Source of the DNA: Treponema sp. UBA1798
Lineage (GTDB): Bacteria; Spirochaetota; Spirochaetia; Treponematales; Treponemataceae
Length of the DNA stretch: 15,227 nt
NCBI GenBank assembly: GCA_002319875.1
Contig: DCFS01000287.1
Coordinates: 25,592 to 40,818 of the forward strand
Reading direction: 5' to 3'
Shown: positions 7,289 to 14,442 of the stretch, piece by piece
Numbering within the stretch: the stretch's first letter is position 1
Layout: each line of letters starts with the position of its first letter
The notes under the pieces: model-generated
Database searches by the model: none
What the model was told of the DNA's origin: nothing
What the model saw: only the letters and a program-made list of their open reading frames with translations
Translations under genes and position numbers: made by a program

Positions 7289-9415
7289 TCAGACTTGAAA
7301 CTGGTCAATCTGAGTGCCCATTTGCCCGATACTGTTTTTTACCGTTTTAGAGATATCGCCAAGCGTCATACCGCTTTCACTGATTTTTTCCGCACTGGCA
7401 GACATTTCTGCCATTTTGTCTTTTATCAGGACAGTTGCTTCCTGAAGATGTTTTATTTCTTCGAGAATAGCTTTCTGACCTTCACTCATTTCTGATGATG
7501 CTGTTTTTACTTCTGATGTACTGTCATTCATTATCCTGAGGGCCTGCCCGATCTGTTTTGATCCTTCGAGCTGTTCAGTCATTGCTCCTTTTATCTGAAC
7601 AACCTGATCGCTTGTTATTTTTATCTTCCCCGTCATCGATGAGAAAGCTACGTTTGATTTTTCCGATTCTGTAACAACACTGCTGATAGAATTCTGTATT
7701 TTCTTGAGTTCTTCGCCGATTTTTTTTGATTGTACTGTCGAAGTCTCGGAAAGCTTTCTGATTTCGTCTGCAACGACACCAAAGCCTTTTCCTGCTGTAC
7801 CTGCATGAGCGGCTTCAATAGCTGCGTTCATTGCCAGCAGGTTTGTCTGGCTTGCTATGGCTGCTATGGCCATATTGGCGTCTTCGAGCATTTCTGACTG
7901 GGCTGATATAAGATTAATTTGTTTGCTTACCCGTTCCTGTTTTGACATTCCGTCACGTGCTGTCTGATCAAGTTCCGAAAAAGATGAAGCCATCATCTCT
8001 ACAGACTGATTGACACTGCCGATATTCCCGATCATTTGTTCTACTGATGCAGACGCTTCTGTAATACTGCTTGCCTGATTTTCGATCATTTTTTCAAGGG
8101 AAATAATATTCTGTGATATTTCAATTATGGCTCCTGCTGTTTCTTCGACACTTGCAGCCTGATTTGTTATCTGACTGTTTACGCCGTCAATATCTGAGCG
8201 TATCCGGGCAATAGCATGGGATGTACCTTCTATGCTTGTCTGTAATTCGTCGCCTGCTATTGTCAGCGTATCCTTTGATTTTTTCACACCTCCGATGATC
8301 ACTTGCAGTTTCCCGACAAACTGGTTGAAACCGGTGACTACAGATCCGATTTCATTATTTACTGTTTCCTGTATCCGTTTTGTTAAATCTGCATTACCTG
8401 TCGCTATTGTATGGATCCCGTTCTTTACACTTTTCAGCGGTTTCAATGCATGGATGATCATAAAATCGGTAACAAGAATAAGCAACAGTCCGAATATCAG
8501 ACATTCAATGATTATAGAATGTCCGAGACTGTCTGCAGTATTGTTTATCTGCCTTTGCGGTATTATTGCTCCGACAGACCATGATGTTTCCTTTACAGGA
8601 GCATAGAAAACCGCAGATGACGTGACTCTGTTCTGCCCGATGATTTCAGTTCCCCTGTTCCCCTTGATCATGAGCCCTGCAAGCATTGACAGTCCTGTAT
8701 TGTCTGATTTCGTCAGATTCTGCATAATCATTGTACTGTCAGGATGAGCGATGACGGATCCTGCTCCGTCCATAACAAAGAGATAACCCCTTGCTCCGAT
8801 TTTCACCTGATCAACCATTTCCTGAAGATGATCAAGTGTTACTACACCAGCGAAAAAACCGATCTTTTCCTTTTTTTCATTATATGCTGCTACGCAGACA
8901 TGAAAGACCGGTTTACCGATTATTCTTGACATGACAGGATTACCGATGCATACATCATTGCCATTCTGCACGATTGATTTATAATATGCCCGGTCCGCAA
9001 CACTGCTGCATGCTCCCGTGATGTCATCAGATGCCATACCGTTCATATCGCAGAATATCATATGATCGAAATCGGCAGACCTGCGGCTGGTGATACTGCC
9101 CATCCAGTTCACAATAGTTTTTCCATCAGTATTTTTTACGATATCGGATTCCGTATACATGTGAACTTCGTGAATATACTGCTGAGTCCATAAAGATACG
9201 GACTCAGCAAAAACAGGTACAAATTCCTTCATTGTGTCTGCATAACTTTGTTGTGTTTTTTTAGCGACGTTTTTAACCGAGATAATACAGACAATTGAAA
9301 AAACGGCCAGGATCAGGATGCCAAGCGTTACTGAAAAGTGGACGGTAAGACTTTTTTCCCTGTGGTTTGTTTTTTTCTCCTGATGACCCGTTGTATCAGA
9401 ATTTTGTGTGTTCAT
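7289..9415 (-). CDS. Methyl-accepting chemotaxis protein with dCACHE-type sensor
   Basis: This 708-residue chemoreceptor is anchored in the cytoplasmic membrane. Membrane segment 1 lies at about residues 25-47, followed by an external ligand-binding region (48-298) of dCACHE type, shown by RAYYKSIVQNGNDVCIGNPV and IGKPVFHVCVAAYN. Segment 2 is at about 300-322, HAMP at 323-377, then a long coiled-coil signalling domain. The hairpin tip is NLLAMNAAIEAAHAGTAGKGFGVVADEIRKLSE (tip near 525-556, written here in parts: NLLAMNAAIEAAHAG, then GKGFGVVADEIRKL), which contacts CheA and CheW. The C-terminus lacks an NWETF-like CheR-binding pentapeptide. GAGGAG is seven or eight bases before the ATG. The gene stands alone between gaps of 197 and 313 bases. 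The ligand is unknown. Confidence 0.95.
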   Translation of the reverse strand: MNTQNSDTTGHQEKKTNHREKSLTVHFSVTLGILILAVFSIVCIISVKNVAKKTQQSYADTMKEFVPVFAESVSLWTQQYIHEVHMYTESDIVKNTDGKTIVNWMGSITSRRSADFDHMIFCDMNGMASDDITGACSSVADRAYYKSIVQNGNDVCIGNPVMSRIIGKPVFHVCVAAYNEKKEKIGFFAGVVTLDHLQEMVDQVKIGARGYLFVMDGAGSVIAHPDSTMIMQNLTKSDNTGLSMLAGLMIKGNRGTEIIGQNRVTSSAVFYAPVKETSWSVGAIIPQRQINNTADSLGHSIIIECLIFGLLLILVTDFMIIHALKPLKSVKNGIHTIATGNADLTKRIQETVNNEIGSVVTGFNQFVGKLQVIIGGVKKSKDTLTIAGDELQTSIEGTSHAIARIRSDIDGVNSQITNQAASVEETAGAIIEISQNIISLEKMIENQASSITEASASVEQMIGNIGSVNQSVEMMASSFSELDQTARDGMSKQERVSKQINLISAQSEMLEDANMAIAAIASQTNLLAMNAAIEAAHAGTAGKGFGVVADEIRKLSETSTVQSKKIGEELKKIQNSISSVVTESEKSNVAFSSMTGKIKITSDQVVQIKGAMTEQLEGSKQIGQALRIMNDSTSEVKTASSEMSEGQKAILEEIKHLQEATVLIKDKMAEMSASAEKISESGMTLGDISKTVKNSIGQMGTQIDQFQV

Positions 9416-9479
9416 TGATGATTCTCCTCATGCTTGACAGAATTGCTATTTTTAATTCTTGTATATAAAGATGGCAGCA

Positions 9480-9508
9480 AGAGTAAAGAGTCATCAAAAC
9501 TCTGTCAA
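9480..9508 (-). promoter_or_regulatory. Candidate promoter for the chemoreceptor gene
   Basis: A perfect TTGACA (minus strand 9508-9503) is followed by a 17-base spacer and a poor -10, TACTCT (9485-9480). The spacer region contains a short palindrome, AGAGT with ACTCT around seven bases. No sigma28-type motif is evident. The leader to the ATG at 9415 would be about 60 bases. Confidence 0.35.
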
Positions 9509-9546
9509 TAGTGGTTGGTGATATTTTTTATGGCTGGTGTTTTTAT

Positions 9547-9661
9547 TCGTGCGGGGGAGAGGTAATACCCCGACCCTTGGGCCGTATGAATAGTAGTAAA
9601 TTCCGACTGCGATACCTTTAGAGAAGTCCGTACTCCGCTGCTTACGGCGGGGTTGGTGATT
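9547..9661 (+). repeat. Orphan structured repeat, copy B
   Basis: This 115-base element matches copy A (4122-4232) along its length, also follows TTTAT (9542-9546) and begins TCGTGC. Shared blocks are TAATACCCCG (9563-9572), TGGGCCGTATGA (9578-9589), the 21-base core (9605-9625) and GGTTGGTGATT (9651-9661). The 3' hairpin is kept by a different sequence: CTCCGC (9633-9638) pairs with GCGGGG (9647-9652), where copy A uses CCCC-T-GC with GC-GGGG. The outer stem is weaker than in copy A because of a mismatch (TAATAC opposite GTAGTA). It lies between the Nudix stop and the MCP promoter, and no reading frame covers it. Confidence 0.75.
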
Positions 9662-9728
9662 GTATCGGTTCCATGTTCTTGTTCAGTTCATGCAGGGATA
9701 ACGATGATCACTTTAGCGCATATGTCTT

Positions 9729-10310
9729 TTATCGCCGTACAGCCGGGCATAGCTGATCCGGGCAATCACCTTTCAGTGCAGTATCTCCCGTGCTTCCCAT
9801 TCCTTCAACTTTTTCATAGAGCCGGTTGAATACGTACGTTTCTCTTTCTATCCAGTTCGTATGCGCCGTTCCGGTTTTAATGATTTCCTGATTTTTTCGC
9901 AGCGCTTCTTCTATCGTTGTTCTCTTAAAGACAAATCCATATTTTTTTTCGTACCCGTCAAGATTTTGCAGAACCATCTTATCTTCAATATTTGTTATAT
10001 AATAGTGAGAGTCCATCTTGAAATACGTACCGTCTTTGTCTCTGTTATATTCCGTGACAATCCCTATTTCTTCGCCGATACAGGTTACTATTCCGCCGAT
10101 TTCTTCCTTTACTTCGCGTCTGAGAGCATCTTCGAATGATTCGTTTTCTTTTATGCCACCGCCGGGAAATTTATATTCACCGGTTGTCTGTACCTGTACC
10201 AGACAAATAAAGCCGTTCTGCACGATCACAGCTCTGACTGCTGTTCTCTTCTTAAACGGCGCATCACGGCGGATGTCTGGTTTATGGAACAGCTCATAAT
10301 TAAATAACAT
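9729..10310 (-). CDS. Nudix hydrolase
   Basis: This is a 193-residue soluble protein with a full Nudix box at residues 51-72: G51, E57, R65-E66, E69-E70 and G72 match G-x5-E-x7-R-E-x2-E-E-x-G. The box is preceded by EYKFPGGG. The acidic REVKEE residues bind divalent metal for cleavage of a nucleoside-diphosphate-linked substrate. Motifs outside the box do not settle the substrate. The N-terminal RTAVRAVIVQNGFICLVQV strand pair is standard. The last 25 residues look like a family-external tail of low conservation. Shine-Dalgarno AAGGA is seven bases before the ATG. It follows the AANAT-like GNAT gene by 58 bases on the same strand. Confidence 0.9.
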   Translation of the reverse strand: MLFNYELFHKPDIRRDAPFKKRTAVRAVIVQNGFICLVQVQTTGEYKFPGGGIKENESFEDALRREVKEEIGGIVTCIGEEIGIVTEYNRDKDGTYFKMDSHYYITNIEDKMVLQNLDGYEKKYGFVFKRTTIEEALRKNQEIIKTGTAHTNWIERETYVFNRLYEKVEGMGSTGDTALKGDCPDQLCPAVRR

Positions 10311-10368
10311 CGTTTTTCCTTGTTAAGGCTTGCCCTGTTTAAATTATCCTGATTAGGGCAGCGCATTC

Positions 10369-10851
10369 TTAAAACTCCAGCCGCATATCATACCAGGCGG
10401 CTCCGCCGTGTACCGATTCTGATAATCCGCAGTATTTAAATCCGAACTCTGCATAGTAATGGATCAGTTTGTCCTTGCAGGTTAAGATGCAGCCCATCCT
10501 TTTTTGTTCTTTTGCATCTGAAACAAGTTTTTCCATCAGCATGGCTCCATACCCGTTTTTACGATATTCCTGCAGTACCGCCAAACCGAATATTGCCTGC
10601 CATTTTCCGTTTTCATCGTGCAGTTTTGCGTTTTCAAACATTTCATCGGATATCGTTTTTTTGTTTGTAACCATTCCGTTTATGAATCCGATGATCCCTC
10701 CGGCATTTTCCAACAGTCGGAAATGTTCCGGGTATCTTAGTATACGTTCTTTGAATGATTTCTTTGTGGCTGCCTCTGCTTCCGGGAAACATTTTTTTTC
10801 TATTATAGTAATGTAGTCCAGATCATTAATCGTAACAAATCGTATGTCCAT
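10369..10851 (-). CDS. GNAT N-acetyltransferase, AANAT (arylalkylamine)-like
   Basis: This 160-residue single-domain GNAT has the acetyl-CoA loop RKNGYG at residues 97-102 after the strand IFGLAVLQEY. The opening pattern IEKKCFPEAEAATKKSFKER and the FRLLENAGGIIGFINGM strand resemble bacterial homologues of serotonin/arylalkylamine N-acetyltransferase. The late HYYAEFGFKYCG segment is the usual alpha4-beta7 region. It likely acetylates a small amine; the substrate is not defined. GAGGA stands about eight bases before the ATG. It starts 14 bases after the TraX-family stop, so the two are probably cotranscribed. Confidence 0.88.
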   Translation of the reverse strand: MDIRFVTINDLDYITIIEKKCFPEAEAATKKSFKERILRYPEHFRLLENAGGIIGFINGMVTNKKTISDEMFENAKLHDENGKWQAIFGLAVLQEYRKNGYGAMLMEKLVSDAKEQKRMGCILTCKDKLIHYYAEFGFKYCGLSESVHGGAAWYDMRLEF

Positions 10852-10865
10852 TTTTTATTTCCTCT

Positions 10866-11636
10866 TTATCCGCCAATCATCACGCTGATGTTACCGTGAA
10901 GGAATATCCGGATGATTCCGCAGACAGTGAGATGGAGTGGGTAGTAGATATAGAAAAACCATTTCATTCCTTTCCATTTCCCTCGTTCTCCATTGTATCC
11001 GGCAAGGAACGGAATGGAAATGGCAACCCCTAACTGCAGAATACCGTATATCCGGTTTATGAATATAAAATAAACAGCGGCATAGATGGCGACATAAGAC
11101 ATCATGGCTGTCATCTGCCTTCTGAAATTTCCGCGGTATCGTCCCAGCCCCAGAATGGCAAGGACTGCGATACTGCTCCAGTCCGCACAAAAAGCGATAA
11201 CGGTAATTACAAATATACACAGAGTTTTTATCCAGGGCTTCAGCCGCGGATCGGAACTCTGGTGGACAGTAAGGGCAACAAGTCCCCATGCAAGCGCCCA
11301 GATAACACTTGTCTGGTTAAAAACTGTCTTTTGGAACGGAATAAAAGGTATACCGAACGCGAACGTGTATGCAAAATGTGAAATGACTGCAAAAAGAAAC
11401 AGCCGGAACATATACTTTTTCAGATTATGTGTATAATAAAATCCTTCGGCAATGAAATACCACATAATCGGTGCCGTAAGTCTGCCAATAATATGGAGTA
11501 TAATAAATACCGGTGCTGCAGGATAATTTGGAAAAAGAACAGATGTTATGTGATCAATCGTCATCGCAATAATGGCAATGACCTTAAGCATATTTCCGCT
11601 GAACGGCCTTGCTCTGTTTTTATCATCGAAACTCAT
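10866..11636 (-). CDS. TraX-family membrane protein
   Basis: This 256-residue polytopic membrane protein has about eight hydrophobic segments. It matches the TraX family, named for the F-plasmid protein that N-acetylates pilin. Recognisable features are LKVIAIIAMTIDHI at about 17-30, HIIGRLTAPIMWYFIAEGF near 48-66, the following YMFRLFLFAVISH, and the late YNGERGKWKGMKWFFYIYYPLH. Chromosomal TraX homologues are common in bacteria without conjugation genes and their substrate is unknown; no pilin or tra gene is visible here. GGGAGA is seven bases before the ATG. It heads a likely TraX-GNAT pair with a 14-base gap. Confidence 0.87.
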   Translation of the reverse strand: MSFDDKNRARPFSGNMLKVIAIIAMTIDHITSVLFPNYPAAPVFIILHIIGRLTAPIMWYFIAEGFYYTHNLKKYMFRLFLFAVISHFAYTFAFGIPFIPFQKTVFNQTSVIWALAWGLVALTVHQSSDPRLKPWIKTLCIFVITVIAFCADWSSIAVLAILGLGRYRGNFRRQMTAMMSYVAIYAAVYFIFINRIYGILQLGVAISIPFLAGYNGERGKWKGMKWFFYIYYPLHLTVCGIIRIFLHGNISVMIGG

Positions 11637-11662
11637 ATTTCCATCTCCCGTTATTTGCAGAC

Positions 11663-11668
11663 ATTATA
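11663..11668 (-). promoter_or_regulatory. Candidate -10 box for the TraX-GNAT transcript
   Basis: A perfect TATAAT on the minus strand lies 27 bases upstream of the TraX ATG in the 77-base gap after the ACT gene. No convincing -35 or extended -10 is visible. Confidence 0.3.
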
Positions 11669-11713
11669 TTGCGGTTACTGCCGGTTCCTCTTTTTATCCG
11701 GAGATCCGTCCGC

Positions 11714-12121
11714 TCATGATTTACTTGAAAGTTCCTTCAGCCCTGCCAGAGCCCGGCCGGCATTTACACTTTGTACGAATATATGATCATGATAATAACC
11801 TGCAACTACGTTGGCGCTTATACCCAGTTCCGCCAATTTTGCCGATACTTTTGCCGTCAATCCGACCGCATCGAGACTTGAATGTATTTTCAGCGTAATT
11901 TTTTTGAAAACAGCTTCATAAGGAACCCTGTTTTTGTCGGCAGTTTCTTTTTTCAGAATAAGTGTTTTTCCTTCATCCTCGGATATCACAGCCCATGCGT
12001 CAGTTGCGTTGATTCTATTTCCGTTTCCTGGTAACTGGCAGAATACATATTCCGCGGCATCGAGTTCCGGCGCCATTGACTTCAAAAGAACGGTAAGATC
12101 AGTTTCTCCCGGCAGACTCAT
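11714..12121 (-). CDS. ACT-domain protein (COG3602 / DUF2241 type)
   Basis: This is a 135-residue small soluble protein. The first half, with LLKSMAPELDAAEYVFCQL and AWAVISEDEGKTLIL, fits the DUF2241 half of the COG3602 family. The second half, residues about 78-133, is an ACT domain with LDAVGLTAKVSAKLAELGIS and the near-diagnostic NVVAGYYHDHIFV. ACT domains bind amino acids or other small ligands and usually regulate; a specific role for this family is not known to me. The frame extends to 12184, but the ATG at 12121 has GAGGAG nine bases upstream, avoids overlap with the preceding gene and begins at the family start. It follows the QueG-like gene by 14 bases, suggesting cotranscription. 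Confidence 0.87.
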   Translation of the reverse strand: MSLPGETDLTVLLKSMAPELDAAEYVFCQLPGNGNRINATDAWAVISEDEGKTLILKKETADKNRVPYEAVFKKITLKIHSSLDAVGLTAKVSAKLAELGISANVVAGYYHDHIFVQSVNAGRALAGLKELSSKS

Positions 12122-12135
12122 ACACAATATCTCCT

Positions 12136-12843
12136 CTATTTTGTTGCTTTCTTTCCGTATCTGAGCGGGCAAACAGAACGGCATTTATAACATTCTATGG
12201 TATCGAATCCACGTTCTGTCTGTTTATACGTATTCAGTCTGCATTTTTTCTGATTCACATTCTTGTCTCCGATGGCCTGTACCGGACAGCTCCTGACACA
12301 AAGCGAGCATGACGGTATGCATAGGTCTTCTGCCGGTGCATCCGGCTCGAACCCGGTATCGAGAAGAATCAATCCGAGCGTCAGGCGGTTTCCGTAGTCC
12401 TTGTTGATCAGCAGCGTATTTTTTCCCAGTGATCCCAGTCCGGCGAATACGGCAGCCTGTTTTACCGATACCAGACCGTGACCGGTCATCGTATCTTTAT
12501 CCCACTGTTCATACGGTCCGTCAGAGGGTAACGGAAGTGCTTTTATCCGTGCAGAGGGGCTGGTGATTCCCTCTGATTTTTCGATAGTCCGTGCAGACTT
12601 AAAGGAAATATTATCAGCCTGCTGAATGGAAATCGTATTGAAGTGCGCATAAATAAGCCGGGAATTGATATCAAACAAGCTCTCCGGTAAAGCTATCCCG
12701 AATACAATCACGGATTTACAATCCTTCCAGATCGTACAAGGATGATATTTTTTTTCAACATTTTCAAATTGTGATATATGGGCGAATCCGCACACATCCG
12801 CTCCGCTATCGTAAATAATACGTCGTATCTGCTCTTTCTGCAT
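12136..12843 (-). CDS. Short QueG-like (COG1600-type) double [4Fe-4S] protein
   Basis: This 235-residue protein resembles the C-terminal part of epoxyqueuosine reductase QueG. GLGSLGKNTLLI at residues 135-146 matches the segment that precedes the iron-sulfur domain in QueG. Cysteines C175, C179, C182 and C186 (followed by Pro), C201, and C218, C221, C225 (followed by Pro) can hold two [4Fe-4S] clusters. It is much shorter than QueG (roughly 350-380 residues), and the first cysteine is spaced C-x3-C rather than the usual C-x2-C. It may therefore be a paralogue with another redox role rather than the tRNA-modifying enzyme. The nearest Shine-Dalgarno is a weak GGAAAG. The Vat-like gene lies 31 bases upstream and the ACT gene 14 bases downstream. 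Confidence 0.82.
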   Translation of the reverse strand: MQKEQIRRIIYDSGADVCGFAHISQFENVEKKYHPCTIWKDCKSVIVFGIALPESLFDINSRLIYAHFNTISIQQADNISFKSARTIEKSEGITSPSARIKALPLPSDGPYEQWDKDTMTGHGLVSVKQAAVFAGLGSLGKNTLLINKDYGNRLTLGLILLDTGFEPDAPAEDLCIPSCSLCVRSCPVQAIGDKNVNQKKCRLNTYKQTERGFDTIECYKCRSVCPLRYGKKATK

Positions 12844-12874
12844 ATTGGTAGCTTTCCATATTTACTGCAGCGTT

Positions 12875-13516
12875 TTACTGCAGTCTCGATTTGATCGTAT
12901 CCCTTACCTTTTCCAGGTCACTACATGTTAACACCGGTATCAGTCTGTCGATCTCGCCAATATCCAGATTCCACCACTGGAACTTTTCCAGAAGTTCTGT
13001 CAGTTCGTCGTCGAACCTCTTCCTGATGGTTTGTGCCGGATTTCCGGCTGCAATTGTATAAGGGGGAATGTCTTTTCCGACAACACTGTTCAGACCGATT
13101 ATCGATCCGTCTCCGATATGAATACCAGGCAGTATCGTTACATTCTGACCGATCCACACATCGTTTCCGATAACCGTATCGCCCTTTACCGGCATATCCG
13201 ACATCGGCGGTACTTCTTTATTCCATCCGTCAAATATATAGAAGGGAAACGTCGAGACTGCATTCATCTGATGATTTGCACCGTTCATGATAAAATTAAC
13301 ACCGGCGGCAATCTGACAGAATTTTCCTATAATCAGCTTGTCGCCGTAAAAGTCATAATGGTGCGTTACGTGCTTTTCAAAATCAGTGTCGCTGAAATAG
13401 GTAAAATCGCCGACTATAATATTCGGATTTTTTATCGTCGGTTTGACGTACGTTACCATCTGTATACCCGGAACCGGAAAAACGGTATCGGGATTGGGAA
13501 TATTTCCGTTTTTCAT
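12875..13516 (-). CDS. Vat-type xenobiotic (streptogramin A) O-acetyltransferase homologue
   Basis: This is a 213-residue left-handed beta-helix (hexapeptide) acetyltransferase, within a few residues of known Vat proteins. Family landmarks are KPTIKNPNIIVGDFTY (25-40), HHYDFYGDKLIIGKFC (52-67), FIMNGANHQM with the expected catalytic His at 82, NDVWIGQNVTILPG (118-131) and AAGNPAQTIRKRF (156-168), then FQWWNLD. Vat enzymes acetylate the free hydroxyl of streptogramin A using acetyl-CoA in the cytoplasm. Actual resistance here is inference. The frame reaches back to 13627, but AGGAGG lies four bases before the ATG at 13516, and that start gives the family length. A 10-base direct repeat, TTTACTGCAG, lies around the stop (12861-12870 and 12874-12883). 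Confidence 0.88.
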   Translation of the reverse strand: MKNGNIPNPDTVFPVPGIQMVTYVKPTIKNPNIIVGDFTYFSDTDFEKHVTHHYDFYGDKLIIGKFCQIAAGVNFIMNGANHQMNAVSTFPFYIFDGWNKEVPPMSDMPVKGDTVIGNDVWIGQNVTILPGIHIGDGSIIGLNSVVGKDIPPYTIAAGNPAQTIRKRFDDELTELLEKFQWWNLDIGEIDRLIPVLTCSDLEKVRDTIKSRLQ

Positions 13517-13634
13517 AGCGCCTCCTGCTGGCTGTAAATTTATCTGATAGTACCTGATATCCCTTAAAAAGAAAACATACCGGTAACTTTTGTATACATG
13601 ATTTATCCGGGCAGGCGGACTGAACATATGTCTG

Positions 13635-14264
13635 TCAGTCGTGCTGCGTGGATAATGCCAGTTTCAGCCCGAAACAGATCAGCACCATGCCTGTCAGTTT
13701 GTCGATGAACATCATGATTCTTTTTTTTCTGCTGATAATATCTGCTATCCTGTCAACGAGCAGGATTACTGCCAGTTCTATAAGAATTCCTGCAATGACG
13801 GTGCAGAGGCCCAGTGTCGTTATCTGAAATGAATAGGAACTCAATTGTGGATTAACGAACTGCGGCAGAAAAGCCAGAAAGAATATAACGCTTTTCGGGT
13901 TAAGAACCCCGACAAAGAAACCTTTCCTGTAGCCTCTGGTAATCCTTCCGGTTCTGTTTTCCGTGATCACTGTCGATGTCCGCGAAATGAGTGCCTTTAT
14001 TCCAAGATAACACAGATACACCGCACCCAGTATTTTGATAACCGTGAAAGCAACTAACGAAGTCGAAAGAATTACAGCCAGCCCGAATGCGACCATCAGT
14101 ACATGTACCGTAGATCCCGTCGCAGCCCCAAGAGCAGCGAGCAGCCCCTGTTTTTTTCCGCTGCTGATCGTTGTCGATATGACAAATATCATTTCGGGAC
14201 CGGGAGATATATTGATAATAAGCGTTGCTATCAGAAAACCGGGTAATAATGAACAGTCCAACAT
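13635..14264 (-). CDS. LysE/RhtB family amino-acid or metabolite exporter
   Basis: This 209-residue membrane protein has about six hydrophobic segments and the two hallmark motifs of the LysE/RhtB superfamily: NISPGPEMIFVIS near residues 18-30 and FVGVLNPKSVIFFLAFLPQFV near 116-136. The family exports amino acids such as lysine, threonine or homoserine lactone analogues; this member's substrate is not readable. AGGAG is about nine bases before the ATG. It is the first gene of the minus-strand run and is divergent from the flavodoxin-fold gene across a 178-base gap that carries candidate promoters for both. The Vat-like gene follows after 118 bases. Confidence 0.9.
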   Translation of the reverse strand: MLDCSLLPGFLIATLIINISPGPEMIFVISTTISSGKKQGLLAALGAATGSTVHVLMVAFGLAVILSTSLVAFTVIKILGAVYLCYLGIKALISRTSTVITENRTGRITRGYRKGFFVGVLNPKSVIFFLAFLPQFVNPQLSSYSFQITTLGLCTVIAGILIELAVILLVDRIADIISRKKRIMMFIDKLTGMVLICFGLKLALSTQHD

Positions 14265-14328
14265 AGATATTCTCTCCTGAAGAAAAACCGATTAAACCGT
14301 CAGATGTGTATCAGCAGTTCCTTCCGGT

Positions 14329-14357
14329 ATCATTCCTGTTAGCGGAATATTTGTCAA
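14329..14357 (-). promoter_or_regulatory. Candidate sigma70-type promoter for the LysE-family gene
   Basis: A perfect TTGACA (minus strand 14357-14352), a 17-base spacer and AATGAT (14334-14329, four of six matches) lie 65-93 bases upstream of the ATG at 14264, in the divergent gap. Confidence 0.42.
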
Positions 14358-14376
14358 CCGGTTTGGGGCTCTTGCC

Positions 14377-14406
14377 TTAACAGAAAAAATCCGGCATTGT
14401 TATTGT
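14377..14406 (+). promoter_or_regulatory. Candidate promoter for the oxidoreductase-DUF523 transcript
   Basis: TTAACA (14377-14382), an 18-base spacer and TATTGT (14401-14406) precede the plus-strand ATG at 14443, leaving a leader of about 30 bases that includes the GGAGGA Shine-Dalgarno. Confidence 0.3.
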
Positions 14407-14442
14407 AATGGTAAGCGGAGTATAGTTCTGGAGGACCGGTAC

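Larger units (their letters stand above)
9416..9728. other. 313-base gap between the chemoreceptor and Nudix genes
   Basis: No credible gene is present. From the MCP side it holds the MCP Shine-Dalgarno, a candidate promoter (9480-9508), an isolated copy of GGTTGGTGAT (9513-9522), and repeat copy B (9547-9661). The last 67 bases, up to the end of the Nudix gene, show nothing recognisable. Confidence 0.7.

Noticed and set aside
4122..9661. The two repeats as integron attC sites bounding a cassette block (Treponema denticola has an integron)
   Set aside because: I could not find paired RYYYAAC/GTTRRRY core sites at the ends, the block between the copies holds several genes including a large chemoreceptor, and no integrase is visible.
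4122..9661. The two repeats as a CRISPR remnant
   Set aside because: Units are over 100 bases, about 5.4 kb apart, with no regular spacing and no cas genes.
13517..13627. 37-residue N-terminal extension of the Vat-like protein
   Set aside because: Vat family length and the AGGAGG just before the ATG at 13516 favour the inner start; the extension does not match the family.
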